Assembly: GCF_039645985.1 (NCBI RefSeq) | Contig: NZ_CP147919.1 | Coordinates: 1,054,001-1,118,000, forward strand | Origin: Sulfurimonas sp. HSL3-7 | GTDB lineage: Bacteria; Campylobacterota; Campylobacteria; Campylobacterales; Sulfurimonadaceae | Direction: 5' to 3' | Length of the DNA stretch: 64,000 nucleotides | The notes under the pieces: generated by a model | Told to the model about the DNA's origin: nothing | Seen by the model: only the letters and a program-made list of their open reading frames with translations | Databases searched by the model: none | In this document: in pieces, positions 9,996 through 18,451 of the stretch | Layout: each line of letters opens with the position of its first letter | How positions within the stretch are numbered: position 1 is the first letter of the stretch | Program-made: the position numbers and the translations under genes

Positions 9996-10186
9996 ATACT
10001 ACGAAAAGTTTTTTTGTGCCTAAATATGACAAAATATTACCCACTCCAAGCCACATCTATTACGTTTTCTCCTTTATTGATCAAAGACAGCGAAAAAGTG
10101 TGAGGCAGGTATCTATTGTCGTAAAATTGGCACAAAAAATAGTTTTTATTTATATATTTGTAAACAAATTAATAATTGAAGTTAGA

Positions 10187-10197
10187 TATAATATAAT
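10187..10197 (+). promoter_or_regulatory. Candidate -10 boxes for nadE
   Basis: Two overlapping TATAAT hexamers (10187-10192 and 10192-10197) lie 32-42 bases before the nadE ATG, at the end of the 284-base AT-rich gap shared with divergent nifJ. The gap holds no convincing gene; a 62-codon frame at 10016-10204 is low-complexity and looks accidental. Confidence 0.5.
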
Positions 10198-10228
10198 TAA
10201 TTAAGTTTCGATTTAAGGTTGCTGCCGC

Positions 10229-11029
10229 ATGAGTAAATATGCAATGATCACGGATTATCTTGTCCGGTTCCTCGATGATGAAGTCCGCAAGACCGGTCTG
10301 GACAGTGTTGTACTGGGCTTGAGCGGAGGGATAGACTCTGCCGTTGTAGCCGTGCTGGCACACAAGGCTTTTGGCGACAATCTACTCTGTGTCAAGATGC
10401 CCTCGCACTATTCATCGCAAAGTTCGCTGGACGATGCCGATGAGCTGATCGCAAAGTTCGGCATGCGTGCCGTCACGTGTGACATCTCACCGCTTCTAAA
10501 AGCCTATGAAAACGATACGATGAGTAATCTGCGCAAGGGGAACTTCTCGGCGCGAATGCGAATGGCAACACTTTTCGATGTTTCGGCTGATGAAGGTGCC
10601 CTGGTCCTGGGTACAAGCAATAAAAGTGAATTGATGCTGGGTTACGGCACCCTTTTTGGGGATCTGGCCTCTGCGGTCAACCCGATTGGCGATCTGTACA
10701 AAAGCGAGGTTTTTGAACTGGCCCGTTATTTGGGCGTTCCTGATTCTATTGTGAACAAACCCCCTTCTGCCGATCTTTGGGCAGGACAGAGTGATGAGGA
10801 GGAGCTGGGTTACAGCTACGCCGAACTGGATGCTGTCCTGCGTGCTTATGTTGAAGAACGCAGGACAAAAGAGATGCTGCTTGACAACGGGTATGACCCT
10901 AAACTGATTGATCTGATCATCACACGGATCTACCGTAACCAGTTCAAGCGCAAGATGCCGGTGATCGCAAAACTGACATCACGTACGATCAACCATGATT
11001 TCAACTATCCCCGTGATATAACACTATAA
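10229..11029 (+). CDS. nadE: NAD+ synthase, ammonia-dependent
   Basis: Catalyses the last step of NAD synthesis, amidating nicotinic acid adenine dinucleotide. The 266-residue protein lacks an N-terminal glutaminase domain, so it is the ammonia-using form. The ATP pyrophosphatase P-loop SGGIDS is at residues 32-37, and LGTSNKSELMLGYGTLFGD and NKPPSADLWAGQSDEEELG are the NaAD- and ATP-binding segments. It starts a same-strand cluster running through cutA (aminotransferase, lpxK, argB), with nine bases to the next gene. The ribosome site AAGG is about 11 bases from the ATG. Confidence 0.95.
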   Translation: MSKYAMITDYLVRFLDDEVRKTGLDSVVLGLSGGIDSAVVAVLAHKAFGDNLLCVKMPSHYSSQSSLDDADELIAKFGMRAVTCDISPLLKAYENDTMSNLRKGNFSARMRMATLFDVSADEGALVLGTSNKSELMLGYGTLFGDLASAVNPIGDLYKSEVFELARYLGVPDSIVNKPPSADLWAGQSDEEELGYSYAELDAVLRAYVEERRTKEMLLDNGYDPKLIDLIITRIYRNQFKRKMPVIAKLTSRTINHDFNYPRDITL

Positions 11030-11038
11030 GGAAAACAA

Positions 11039-12157
11039 ATGCAAGTTCCATTCTACAAAATCGATATCGGCAAGAAAGAGCAGCAGCGTGTCATGGATGT
11101 GCTTCAGGGTAATGCATATTACGCAGTTGAAGACCTGGAAGCAAATTTCGAAAAATATATCGGTGCCTCTTATGCGGTATCGACATCAAGCGGAACGGGT
11201 GCGCTGCATCTTGCGATGCTGGCAATTGACCTGAAACGCGGCGACAAGGTACTTTGTTCGGTCAACGCTTATCCTGCAGTTCCGGAAGTGGTCCGTCATT
11301 TCGATGCTGAACCCGGTTTTATTGATATTGATGAAGAGACCTTCAACATCGATCTGGACAAGCTGGAGAACTATCTTGAAGATAACCAGTCCAAAAAGCT
11401 AAAAGCGGTCATCGTCTCACACATCGCGGGACAGCCGATGGATCTTGAACGTCTCTACAACATCGCCAAAATCTATAACATCAAGATCATCGAAGATGCT
11501 TCAGATGCACTCGGCGGAACCTATAGAGGTCAGAAAATAGGCTCTACCGGGGCTACCATCACCTGCTTTAGTTTCTCACAGCACCTTAAAAGAAATATCT
11601 GCCAGGGCGGTATGCTGGTCACCGAAGATGAAGATATTATGGCCCGTGCCAAACTGCTGCGCAACCATGCGCTTGTCACGGATGAGGACAGCCTGGAGTA
11701 TATCTATGATGTCACGGATGTCGGTAATAAGTACACGATGAGCGACCTTGATGCCGCGTTTATCGACGTACAGCTCTCTCGCCAGGATCAGACCATCGCC
11801 CGTCAGCAGGAGATCGCTGCAAAATTCACCCAAAAACTGAAAGGGGTTGCGCACATCACGATCCCGGAAGCAAAAGAGGATCACGCCTATACGAACTACA
11901 TCATCAAGATCGACAAAAACCGTGATTCATTTGCCCGTGAACTTGAGAAAAAAGGGATCGATACCGGGCTGCACTACATCCCCTTGCATCTTTTAAGCTA
12001 CTACAAAACCAAATACATGCTTCGTATTAACGATTTTCCGGTGGCCCTGCGCAATTACCAGACGGTGCTTTCTCTGCCTATCTACGCGGCATTGACGGAT
12101 AAAGAGGTCGATTATATCTGTGATTCGATCAAAGAGATCGCCAAAACACGCGTTTGA
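11039..12157 (+). CDS. DegT/DnrJ/EryC1/StrS family PLP aminotransferase
   Basis: A 372-residue fold-type I sugar or related aminotransferase. The Schiff-base lysine is present as Lys184 in FSFSQHLKRNICQGGML, and Asp153 of EDASDALGG contacts the PLP nitrogen. It lies directly between nadE and lpxK, and its stop overlaps the TTG start of lpxK (TTGA), so it is co-translated with a lipid A gene. A role in surface-sugar or flagellin/LPS sugar biosynthesis is plausible; the substrate cannot be told from the sequence. A strong ribosome site (AAGGAAAAC) precedes the ATG. Confidence 0.88.
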   Translation: MQVPFYKIDIGKKEQQRVMDVLQGNAYYAVEDLEANFEKYIGASYAVSTSSGTGALHLAMLAIDLKRGDKVLCSVNAYPAVPEVVRHFDAEPGFIDIDEETFNIDLDKLENYLEDNQSKKLKAVIVSHIAGQPMDLERLYNIAKIYNIKIIEDASDALGGTYRGQKIGSTGATITCFSFSQHLKRNICQGGMLVTEDEDIMARAKLLRNHALVTDEDSLEYIYDVTDVGNKYTMSDLDAAFIDVQLSRQDQTIARQQEIAAKFTQKLKGVAHITIPEAKEDHAYTNYIIKIDKNRDSFARELEKKGIDTGLHYIPLHLLSYYKTKYMLRINDFPVALRNYQTVLSLPIYAALTDKEVDYICDSIKEIAKTRV

Positions 12158-13065
12158 AACAAGGGCTGATCCTGTGGGGTGAACGCTATTTTTACGCGCC
12201 CGGCCCCATGCAAAGACTTTTGTCATTGTTACTGTGGCCTTTAAGCCTGCTCTATTGTGGCGTTGTCAACCTGCGCTACAGGATGGAGCGTCCCCGTGAT
12301 TTTAAACTGCCCATCATCAGTGTCGGCAATCTGACCGTAGGCGGCAGCGGCAAAACACCGATCGTTACCGCGTTGGCTGCACGTTATGACAAGGTCGCCG
12401 TTGTTCTGCGAGGCTATGGGCGTAAAAGTCGGGGGCTCGTCCTTGTCTCCGACGGTAAAAAGATCCTGGTCGATGTGGATGAAAGCGGCGATGAAGCGAT
12501 GCTCTATGCCACGGTCCTCCCCCGTGCGGTCGTAATCGTCAGTGAAAAGCGCGAGAGTGCCATCGAAAAAGCCAAAGAAATGGGGTGTCAATGCCTTTTT
12601 TTGGATGACGGCTACAATAAGCATCAGATCAAAAAGCTCGATATCCTCATAGAAGTAGAGACGAAAAACAACTTCTGTCTGCCTGCAGGCCCATACCGGG
12701 AGCGGCTGTGGCGGGGTAAAAAAGCGTTGATGATCAAGGAGAACCGGGAGTTCAGACGAAAAGTCGCTTTGATCGATGCGTCTGAAAAGATGGTATTGGT
12801 TACGGCAATAGCCAGAGCAGAGCGTCTTGACCCCTATCTGCCCGATGTGGCCGACAAGATCTATTTCGAAGATCACCACTATTTTACCAAGAAGGAACTC
12901 GAGTCGGTACTCGAACGTACCGGTGCACAAAGTTTATTGGTGACTTTAAAAGATTACGTTAAAATTCGCAAATTCGATCTTCCGGTCAGCCTGATGGAAC
13001 TCAGTCTGGAACTCAGTGACGATTTTACCCGAGCCGTGGATACCTATATAAGTGAGCAGCAATGA
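12154..13065 (+). CDS. lpxK: Tetraacyldisaccharide 4'-kinase
   Basis: Inner-membrane kinase that phosphorylates the 4' position of the lipid A disaccharide. The protein is 303 residues; an N-terminal membrane-associating segment (LLSLLLWPLSLLYCG) precedes the P-loop SVGNLTVGGSGKTP at about 56-69. The DDGYNKHQIKKLDILI segment is the family's Walker B-like region. The start is TTG overlapping the preceding stop; the next in-frame Met lies in the middle of the conserved N-terminal helix, which supports the TTG. The gene ends overlapping the argB start by 4 bases. Confidence 0.92.
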   Translation: MKQGLILWGERYFYAPGPMQRLLSLLLWPLSLLYCGVVNLRYRMERPRDFKLPIISVGNLTVGGSGKTPIVTALAARYDKVAVVLRGYGRKSRGLVLVSDGKKILVDVDESGDEAMLYATVLPRAVVIVSEKRESAIEKAKEMGCQCLFLDDGYNKHQIKKLDILIEVETKNNFCLPAGPYRERLWRGKKALMIKENREFRRKVALIDASEKMVLVTAIARAERLDPYLPDVADKIYFEDHHYFTKKELESVLERTGAQSLLVTLKDYVKIRKFDLPVSLMELSLELSDDFTRAVDTYISEQQ

Positions 13066-13913
13066 AAACAAAAACAAGCAAGGTCCAGATTCTCTTAGAG
13101 GCGCTACCGTTTATCAAAGAGTTTAGTGAACAGATCGTGGTCATCAAGTATGGCGGTTCAGCGCAGACTTCACCTGAATTAAAAGAGAAATTTGCGCAAG
13201 ACATCTTGCTGATGTACCTTGTGGGGCTGCGACCGGTTGTTGTTCATGGGGGTGGTCCGAGAATCACCGATATGCTGGGCAAACTTGATATCCCCACCGA
13301 GTTTGTCGACGGGCAGCGTATTACAACGCCTGAGGTGATGCGTATTGTCGAGATGGTACTTTGCGGCGAGATCAATAACGAGATCGTTTCGCTTCTGAAC
13401 TCGCATGGTGCCAAAGCGATCGGTCTTAACGGTAAAGATGCGCATTTTATCCGTGCGGAGCCTAAAGAGCATGCGAAGTGGGGGTTGACCGGAACCATCA
13501 CGAAGGTCAACGCCGATGTGATCCACAAGATGATCCGCGAGAAGTTTATTCCTGTCATCGCCCCGATAGCATCGGGAGAAGAGATGGGGCATCCGGGCTA
13601 CAACATCAATGCCGACCTGGCTGCTGCGAAGATCGCTGAAGCGATCGGTGCGAACAAAGTCATCTTTATGACCGATACGGCCGGTGTCCTTGACAAAAGG
13701 ATGGAACTTCTTGCTTCATTGACGGAAGAGGAGGTCGAAGCGCTCAAAGCGGACGGTACGATACACGGGGGCATGGTGCCGAAAGTCGATGCGTGTCTGG
13801 ATGCGATCGACGGGGGTGTCAAAAAAGCCCACATCATCGACGGGCGCATCGAGCATGCGATGCTGCTCGAGCTCTTTACCGCCGAGGGTGTTGGAACCGA
13901 GATCACACTCTAA
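13062..13913 (+). CDS. argB: Acetylglutamate kinase
   Basis: Second step of arginine synthesis, phosphorylating N-acetylglutamate. The 283-residue amino-acid-kinase fold shows IKYGGSAQ, the substrate loop VVHGGGPRI, AIGLNGKDAH, and the ATP-side motifs NINADLAAAKIA and HGGMVPKVDACLDAI. Length and N-terminal extension resemble arginine-sensitive forms, but feedback control is not demonstrable here. Its ATG overlaps the lpxK stop, so arginine synthesis is wired into an NAD/lipid A gene cluster. Confidence 0.95.
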   Translation: MKTKTSKVQILLEALPFIKEFSEQIVVIKYGGSAQTSPELKEKFAQDILLMYLVGLRPVVVHGGGPRITDMLGKLDIPTEFVDGQRITTPEVMRIVEMVLCGEINNEIVSLLNSHGAKAIGLNGKDAHFIRAEPKEHAKWGLTGTITKVNADVIHKMIREKFIPVIAPIASGEEMGHPGYNINADLAAAKIAEAIGANKVIFMTDTAGVLDKRMELLASLTEEEVEALKADGTIHGGMVPKVDACLDAIDGGVKKAHIIDGRIEHAMLLELFTAEGVGTEITL

Positions 13914-13925
13914 AAGAGCGCAACG

Positions 13926-14246
13926 ATGAAAATGCCGCTTATTCAGATCCAGTGCAGCGTCCCTTCCAAAAAGACGGCGAAACAGATCGCCAGAAAGCTG
14001 GTTGAAGAGAAGCTTTGCGCCTGCGTCACTGTTTTGCCGAAAGTAAGCTCTTTTTACATTTATGAAGGGGAGTTCTGTGAAGATGAGGAGTTTCTGCTTC
14101 TGATCAAGACCGATAAAACGCATTATGATGCCGTCGAGAAAAGGATTGTGTCGCTGCATCCTTACGAGATTCCCGAGATCATTGCGCTGCCTGTGGTCAA
14201 AGGGGTTAAGAGTTACATCAAGTGGGCGAAGAAAGCCTTGAAATAA
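13926..14246 (+). CDS. cutA: Divalent-cation tolerance protein CutA
   Basis: A 106-residue PII-like trimeric protein with the conserved LVEEKLCACVTVLPKVSSFYIYEGE and EIPEIIALPV...YIKW segments of CutA. Originally linked to copper tolerance; its general role is unsettled. It follows argB by 12 bases with a possible GAGCGCAACG ribosome region and is the last gene of the nadE-cutA run, before the convergent tetR-like gene. Confidence 0.92.
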   Translation: MKMPLIQIQCSVPSKKTAKQIARKLVEEKLCACVTVLPKVSSFYIYEGEFCEDEEFLLLIKTDKTHYDAVEKRIVSLHPYEIPEIIALPVVKGVKSYIKWAKKALK

Positions 14247-14288
14247 AGGCGCGGCATCAGTTGTATCGCTGACAAACAGCCGACAACA

Positions 14289-14894
14289 TCAACTGTCCTT
14301 AAAGACCTTTAACGCATCAAGCGCCTGTTTCGTAAGATACGGGCGCATCGCTCCCCTTATATGGGTTGTGGCATCTTCAAAACTCTCTTCATTTATATCT
14401 TTGCCCAGGGTCTCGACCATCGGGTTCCAGAATTCGAGTACCAGCATGATGGTATCCGTCAGTTGCTCAAGGATATTGTCGTAGGGAATGTTCAAGTCAC
14501 CGTGTTCAACAAGATTACCGAAGGTGATGCGAATACGTTCCCTGTGGGCAATATTGTCTTTGATGTACCGTTCTTTCAAAGCGGGGTCTCTCGAGAGCAG
14601 GAAAAGCAGTTCCCGGTAGAAAAAGCGGTATCTCCACAGTATCCTGCTCATCACTTTCTGATGTTCGAAAAGCTCGACAATATCTTTTGGAAGGTCCTGG
14701 ACAAGCAGGGTGCTCTCCTCAAGCATCTGTTCATACAGCTTTAGTATGATTGCTTCACGGTTTTTATAATGGTAGTGAAGGTTGCCGGGACTGATCCCCA
14801 TCGCCTTGGCGATGTGATTTGTCGTGGCAGCCTGGGTGTTGGTCGCATTGAAGAGTTCCAGGGCACTGTCAAGGATTTTCTGCTTTGTTGACAT
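14289..14894 (-). CDS. TetR-family transcriptional regulator
   Basis: A 201-residue one-domain-plus-ligand-domain repressor. The N-terminal helix-turn-helix is at about residues 5-50 (ILDSALELFN, AATTNHIAKAMGISPGNLHYHYKNREAI), and the rest is a helical ligand-binding domain. The NLHYHYKNREAI pattern resembles TetR regulators of membrane or lipid stress genes. It sits 6 bases downstream of yceI and is co-transcribed with it. Two related palindromes in the yceI promoter are its probable operators, giving autorepression. Confidence 0.88.
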   Translation of the reverse strand: MSTKQKILDSALELFNATNTQAATTNHIAKAMGISPGNLHYHYKNREAIILKLYEQMLEESTLLVQDLPKDIVELFEHQKVMSRILWRYRFFYRELLFLLSRDPALKERYIKDNIAHRERIRITFGNLVEHGDLNIPYDNILEQLTDTIMLVLEFWNPMVETLGKDINEESFEDATTHIRGAMRPYLTKQALDALKVFKDS

Positions 14895-14900
14895 CCGGGA

Positions 14901-15473
14901 CTACTTGGCCTGAATGCCTTCGATCTCCAGCTGCAGTTTGACATCATCGCCGACAACGAGACCGCCGGTTTCCATCAGTTTGGAGAATGTGATATTGAAC
15001 TCCTGACGGTTGATCTTTCCTTCTAGTGAAAAACCGACGCGGGTATTGCCCCACGGGTCTTTGATCGCATCCGACGCATCATCCATCTCCAAAACGACGT
15101 TTTTCGTGACATCTTTAATTGTTAATGCAACGGTGACTTTATCACCCTCCTGTTTGACAAATTTCATCGTCATAGCCGGGTATTTTTCAGCGTCGAAAAA
15201 ATCCGGACTGCGCAGGTGGTCGTCACGTTTGGCTTCATCGGTATTGACCGAAGCGACAGTGACCTTCCCCTCAAGAGCCGTCAGTTGACGGGTTTTCGGA
15301 TCATAGGAGAAGCTCCCGCTGAAGTCGTCGAAACTGCCCTGGGTGTTGCTCACCATCATATGGCGGACTTTAAACCCGATATTGGTGTGTGCTTTGTCGA
15401 CTGAAAAATCGGCTCCGAAGAGCGAAGCTGCGGTAAGCAGTGAACTTATTGCGATTACGGTGATCATTTTCAT
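14901..15473 (-). CDS. yceI: YceI family periplasmic lipocalin-like protein
   Basis: A 190-residue secreted protein with an N-terminal signal peptide (MKMITVIAISSLLTAASLFGA). The beta-barrel body has the YceI signatures FSVDKAHTNIGFKVRHMMVSNTQGSFDDFSG and LTIKDVTKNVVLEM. Family members bind isoprenoids or amphiphiles and are often induced by base or solvent stress; the exact ligand is unknown. It is the first gene of a yceI-tetR operon with a clear sigma-70 promoter and two operator palindromes. Confidence 0.92.
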   Translation of the reverse strand: MKMITVIAISSLLTAASLFGADFSVDKAHTNIGFKVRHMMVSNTQGSFDDFSGSFSYDPKTRQLTALEGKVTVASVNTDEAKRDDHLRSPDFFDAEKYPAMTMKFVKQEGDKVTVALTIKDVTKNVVLEMDDASDAIKDPWGNTRVGFSLEGKINRQEFNITFSKLMETGGLVVGDDVKLQLEIEGIQAK

Positions 15474-15499
15474 GATGGTCCTTTTATGTGATTTGAAAC

Positions 15500-15529
15500 A
15501 GTATAGTGTAATTACACTAAATATGTCAA
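15500..15529 (-). promoter_or_regulatory. Sigma-70 promoter of the yceI-tetR operon
   Basis: On the minus strand TTGACA (complement of 15524-15529) and TATACT (complement of 15500-15505) are separated by 18 bases. This is an unusually complete promoter, 27-56 bases upstream of the yceI ATG. Confidence 0.75.
15504..15519. promoter_or_regulatory. Operator-like palindrome O1
   Basis: TAGTGTAATTACACTA is a perfect 16-base palindrome filling the spacer of the yceI promoter. It shares the pattern AGnGnAATTnCnCT with a second palindrome 24 bases away, centre to centre. Binding by the neighbouring TetR protein would block RNA polymerase. Confidence 0.7.
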
Positions 15530-15542
15530 GAGCAATTGCTCT
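15529..15542. promoter_or_regulatory. Operator-like palindrome O2
   Basis: AGAGCAATTGCTCT is a perfect 14-base palindrome overlapping the edge of the -35 hexamer. It matches O1 at 10 of 14 positions, with the differences symmetric in both arms, as expected for two sites of one dimeric repressor. Confidence 0.65.
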
Positions 15543-15642
15543 AAAGTTTGATAATAAATGATCTGAAGCGCTAATGCATCGCCATACGGCGTTTTGTCCG
15601 ATACCTTTGACGAATCAAACTTTTTTGTAATCACGATTTTGT

Positions 15643-15648
15643 TATAAT
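15643..15648 (+). promoter_or_regulatory. -10 box of thrC
   Basis: TATAAT lies 28 bases before the thrC ATG behind a T-rich stretch, the usual Campylobacterota sigma-70 style. A ribosome site AAGAAGG follows at about 15663. Confidence 0.6.
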
Positions 15649-15675
15649 CGCGCCACTATTTTAAGAAGGTTATTT

Positions 15676-17148
15676 ATGAACTTTATTGAAACGCGCGGTA
15701 ATGATGGTCAGCATCCAACATCGGTAACGTTTTCAGAGGCTATCTTAAGCCCGATCGCCTCTTTCGGCGGGCTTTATGTCCCGGAAACACTGCCTCAACT
15801 CGGTCAGGCATTCTTGGCGAAACATCTCAAGAGCGATTATAAGACAATTGCGAAAGATATGCTCCTGGCATTTGAAATTGATATTGAAGAGAGCGTGCTC
15901 GATGAGGCACTCTCTCTTTATGACAAGTTTGATGATGCATCCAACCCTGTACCGGTTGTAAAAGTGAAAGATGACCTGTACGTGAGTGAGCTCTATCACG
16001 GACCGACCCGTGCTTTTAAAGATATGGCACTGCAGCCTTTCGGAAAGGTGCTTTCGGCGATTGCGCAGAAACGTGATGAAAACTATCTCATCCTGGCAGC
16101 GACAAGCGGTGACACCGGCCCGGCTGCACTTGAGACGTTTAAAAACCGCGACAAAGTCCAGGTCGCCTGTCTCTACCCGGACGGCGGAACGTCAGATGTT
16201 CAGCGTCTGCAGATGGTAACGGAGGAGGCTGAAAATCTTAAAGTTATCGGGATCAAAGGCAACTTTGATGATGCCCAGTCGGCATTAAAACACCTTTTGG
16301 CTTCCGAGACCTTCAAAGAGGCCCTGCAAAAGAAGAACATCTCCCTTTCTGCCGCCAACTCGGTGAATTTCGGCCGTATCATCTTTCAGATCATCTACCA
16401 CATCCACTCCTATCTTGAGCTGGTACGTCAAGAGGCTGTTGCGATGGGCGAAAAGGTCTACCTGAATGTGCCAAGCGGTAACTTCGGTAATGTTCTCGGT
16501 GCTTTCTATGCGCAGAAGATGGGGCTTCCTGTCGAGAAGCTTGTCGTCTCGTCCAACGAGAACAATGTTCTGACCCAGCTGATCAAAACAGGCCTGTACG
16601 ACATGCGCAACAAAGAGCTGATCGCGACGACGTCGCCTGCGATGGATATTCTAAAATCATCGAATGTCGAACGTGTGCTCTATGACCTTTTTGGGGCTGA
16701 ACGTACAAAAGAGCTGATGGCAAAACTCGACAGTGAGAAGTACTACCAGCTTGGTGCGGAAGAACTCTCGAAGCTGCAGGAGCTTTTCGTGGCCGATTAC
16801 TGTACCGGGGACGAAGGCAAGGCCTATATCAAAAAAGCTTTTGAAGAGCACGGCTATCTGATGGATCCGCATACGGCGACCTGTTTCAAGGCGTATGAGA
16901 CCTGCAGCGAGAAGCCGCTAAAGAGCATCATCTATTCGACTGCGGAGTGGACGAAGTTCTCACCGACGATCGCCAATGCACTGACAGGCGAAATCGATAC
17001 CCGTGACATCGATGCTCTCAAATCGATTGCCAAAAAAGCCGATATCGAGATCCCTGCAATGATAAACGAGCTTTTTGATAAAGAAATCGCACAAGATACG
17101 GTCATCGAAAAAGAGGATATCGAACAAGAGATCCTGGCATTTTTATAA
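15676..17148 (+). CDS. thrC: Threonine synthase
   Basis: PLP enzyme making threonine from O-phosphohomoserine. The 490-residue length and N-terminus (MNFIETRGNDGQHPTSVTFSEAIL) match the long, fungal/proteobacterial-type subgroup. The PLP lysine is Lys115 in HGPTRAFKDMALQ; the phosphate loop is NVPSGNFGNVLGAF. A -10 box and good ribosome site precede the ATG. A small unknown gene follows after 11 bases, probably in the same transcript. Confidence 0.95.
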   Translation: MNFIETRGNDGQHPTSVTFSEAILSPIASFGGLYVPETLPQLGQAFLAKHLKSDYKTIAKDMLLAFEIDIEESVLDEALSLYDKFDDASNPVPVVKVKDDLYVSELYHGPTRAFKDMALQPFGKVLSAIAQKRDENYLILAATSGDTGPAALETFKNRDKVQVACLYPDGGTSDVQRLQMVTEEAENLKVIGIKGNFDDAQSALKHLLASETFKEALQKKNISLSAANSVNFGRIIFQIIYHIHSYLELVRQEAVAMGEKVYLNVPSGNFGNVLGAFYAQKMGLPVEKLVVSSNENNVLTQLIKTGLYDMRNKELIATTSPAMDILKSSNVERVLYDLFGAERTKELMAKLDSEKYYQLGAEELSKLQELFVADYCTGDEGKAYIKKAFEEHGYLMDPHTATCFKAYETCSEKPLKSIIYSTAEWTKFSPTIANALTGEIDTRDIDALKSIAKKADIEIPAMINELFDKEIAQDTVIEKEDIEQEILAFL

Positions 17149-17159
17149 GGAGCTGAGCG

Positions 17160-17414
17160 ATGAAAGATGTTGAATTGGATGCAAAAGAGCTCTTTCTGGG
17201 GCTTGCGATGGTGCTGCACAGTACCGGGAACAATATCAAAGAGGGGAAAATGGTATATGACGAGGCACGTGCACTCTACATCGACGTGCTACCGGCGATC
17301 TCGCGCATGATCCTCGAAGAGCACAGCGACGAAGAGATGATCGCGGCTGCCAAAAAGATGGGCGACCTTCTTACCGAAGTGGCGAAAGACCACAACATCC
17401 CGCTTACGGCGTAA
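17160..17414 (+). CDS. Small acidic helical protein of unknown function
   Basis: I do not recognise this 84-residue protein. It is predicted to be mostly helical and acidic, with no signal peptide or cysteine (ELDAKELFLGLAMVLHST, EEHSDEEMIAAAKKMGDLLTEVAK). A strong ribosome site (AAGGAG, 7 bases before the ATG) and its 11-base spacing from thrC argue that it is real and co-expressed with threonine synthase. A 10-base inverted repeat lies just past its stop. Confidence 0.65.
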   Translation: MKDVELDAKELFLGLAMVLHSTGNNIKEGKMVYDEARALYIDVLPAISRMILEEHSDEEMIAAAKKMGDLLTEVAKDHNIPLTA

Positions 17415-17418
17415 CAAA

Positions 17419-17448
17419 CCTTGACATCGCTGCTTAAGGATGTCAAGG
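17419..17448. terminator. Inverted repeat between convergent genes
   Basis: CCTTGACATC and GATGTCAAGG form a perfect 10-base stem around a 10-base loop, between the thrC-side gene and convergent ppk2. There is no T-run on either side, so intrinsic termination is possible but weakly supported. Confidence 0.4.
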
Positions 17449-17462
17449 TCCGGTAACAGCAC

Positions 17463-18353
17463 TTACTCTATGGTGTCACGTTTCTTCAGTGACATGTTTT
17501 TCTCCATGTTTTTGATCTCCTGGCTGCCGCTGATCAGGATCTCTTTGTCGGTTCTGCGCCTCGACTTTTTGATCCTGTCTGGATACTCGATCTGAGAAAG
17601 AATGTGCTTGATGCAGTTGATGCGGGCCTTCTTTTTTTTGTCGGAACGGATAACCGTCCAGGGTGCATGATCGGTATGCGAAGCGAGGAGCATCGAATAT
17701 TTGGCGATGGTGTACTGATCCCACATGTTTTGTGACTTCTCGTCTACCGGCGAGAGCTTATACTGCTTCAGGGGGTCGCTTTTGCGTTTGCGGAAACGGC
17801 ACTCCTGCTCTTCCTTTGAGACGGAAAAGTAGAACTTCAAAAGTATCGTGCCGGAATTGACCAGCATGCGCTCGTACTCCGGCACCTCATGCAGGAACTC
17901 TTTATGCTCCTCCTGGGTACAGAAACCCATCACGGGTTCGACACCGGCGCGGTTATACCACGAACGATCAAGAAAGACGATCTCCCCGGCGCTCGGCAGG
18001 TAATGGGTGTAGCGTTGAAAATACCACTGCGTCTTTTCGGTATCGGAGGGTTTTTCCAGGGCAATGACACGGGCACCTCGGGGGTTGAGATGTTCGGTAA
18101 TTCGTTTGATGGTACCGCCTTTGCCTGCGGCATCTCGCCCTTCAAAGATCAGCAGCAGTTTAAGCCCTTTCTCTTTGACATGGTTCTGAAGTTTCAGCAG
18201 CTCGATCTGCAGTCTTCGCAGCTCTTTCTGATATTCGAGGGTCTCTTTTTTGATCCAGACAGGTACTCTCGTACTCTCTTTTTCGTGCCGCACTTGTGCA
18301 AAGTGCTCTTTTTCTTTCGGATCGGCTTCGGCACCTTTATTTGTTGTTGCCAT
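17463..18353 (-). CDS. ppk2: Polyphosphate kinase 2
   Basis: A 296-residue PPK2-family kinase that moves phosphate between polyphosphate and nucleotides. Walker A is EGRDAAGKGG at 71-80, Walker B FLDRSWYNRAGVE, and the lid segment holds RFRKRKSDPLKQYKLSPVD. The single-domain length is that of class I PPK2, mainly NDP-phosphorylating, although class cannot be fixed by eye. N- and C-terminal tails are basic and charged. A ribosome site AAGGG precedes the ATG. The gene is convergent with the thrC cluster. Confidence 0.93.
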   Translation of the reverse strand: MATTNKGAEADPKEKEHFAQVRHEKESTRVPVWIKKETLEYQKELRRLQIELLKLQNHVKEKGLKLLLIFEGRDAAGKGGTIKRITEHLNPRGARVIALEKPSDTEKTQWYFQRYTHYLPSAGEIVFLDRSWYNRAGVEPVMGFCTQEEHKEFLHEVPEYERMLVNSGTILLKFYFSVSKEEQECRFRKRKSDPLKQYKLSPVDEKSQNMWDQYTIAKYSMLLASHTDHAPWTVIRSDKKKKARINCIKHILSQIEYPDRIKKSRRRTDKEILISGSQEIKNMEKNMSLKKRDTIE

Positions 18354-18451
18354 AAAATCCCTTTCTCCGTGAATAGAGTTCTATTATAATCCCTATAGCG
18401 TTAAAGCTTTGTAAAACACTGCCGAAGGGAGAGAAGGGGGAGAAACGCCCT

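Noticed and set aside
10016-10204. 62-codon plus-strand frame in the nifJ-nadE gap
   Set aside because: It is low-complexity AT-rich text, lacks a ribosome site and covers both candidate -10 boxes, so it is noncoding.
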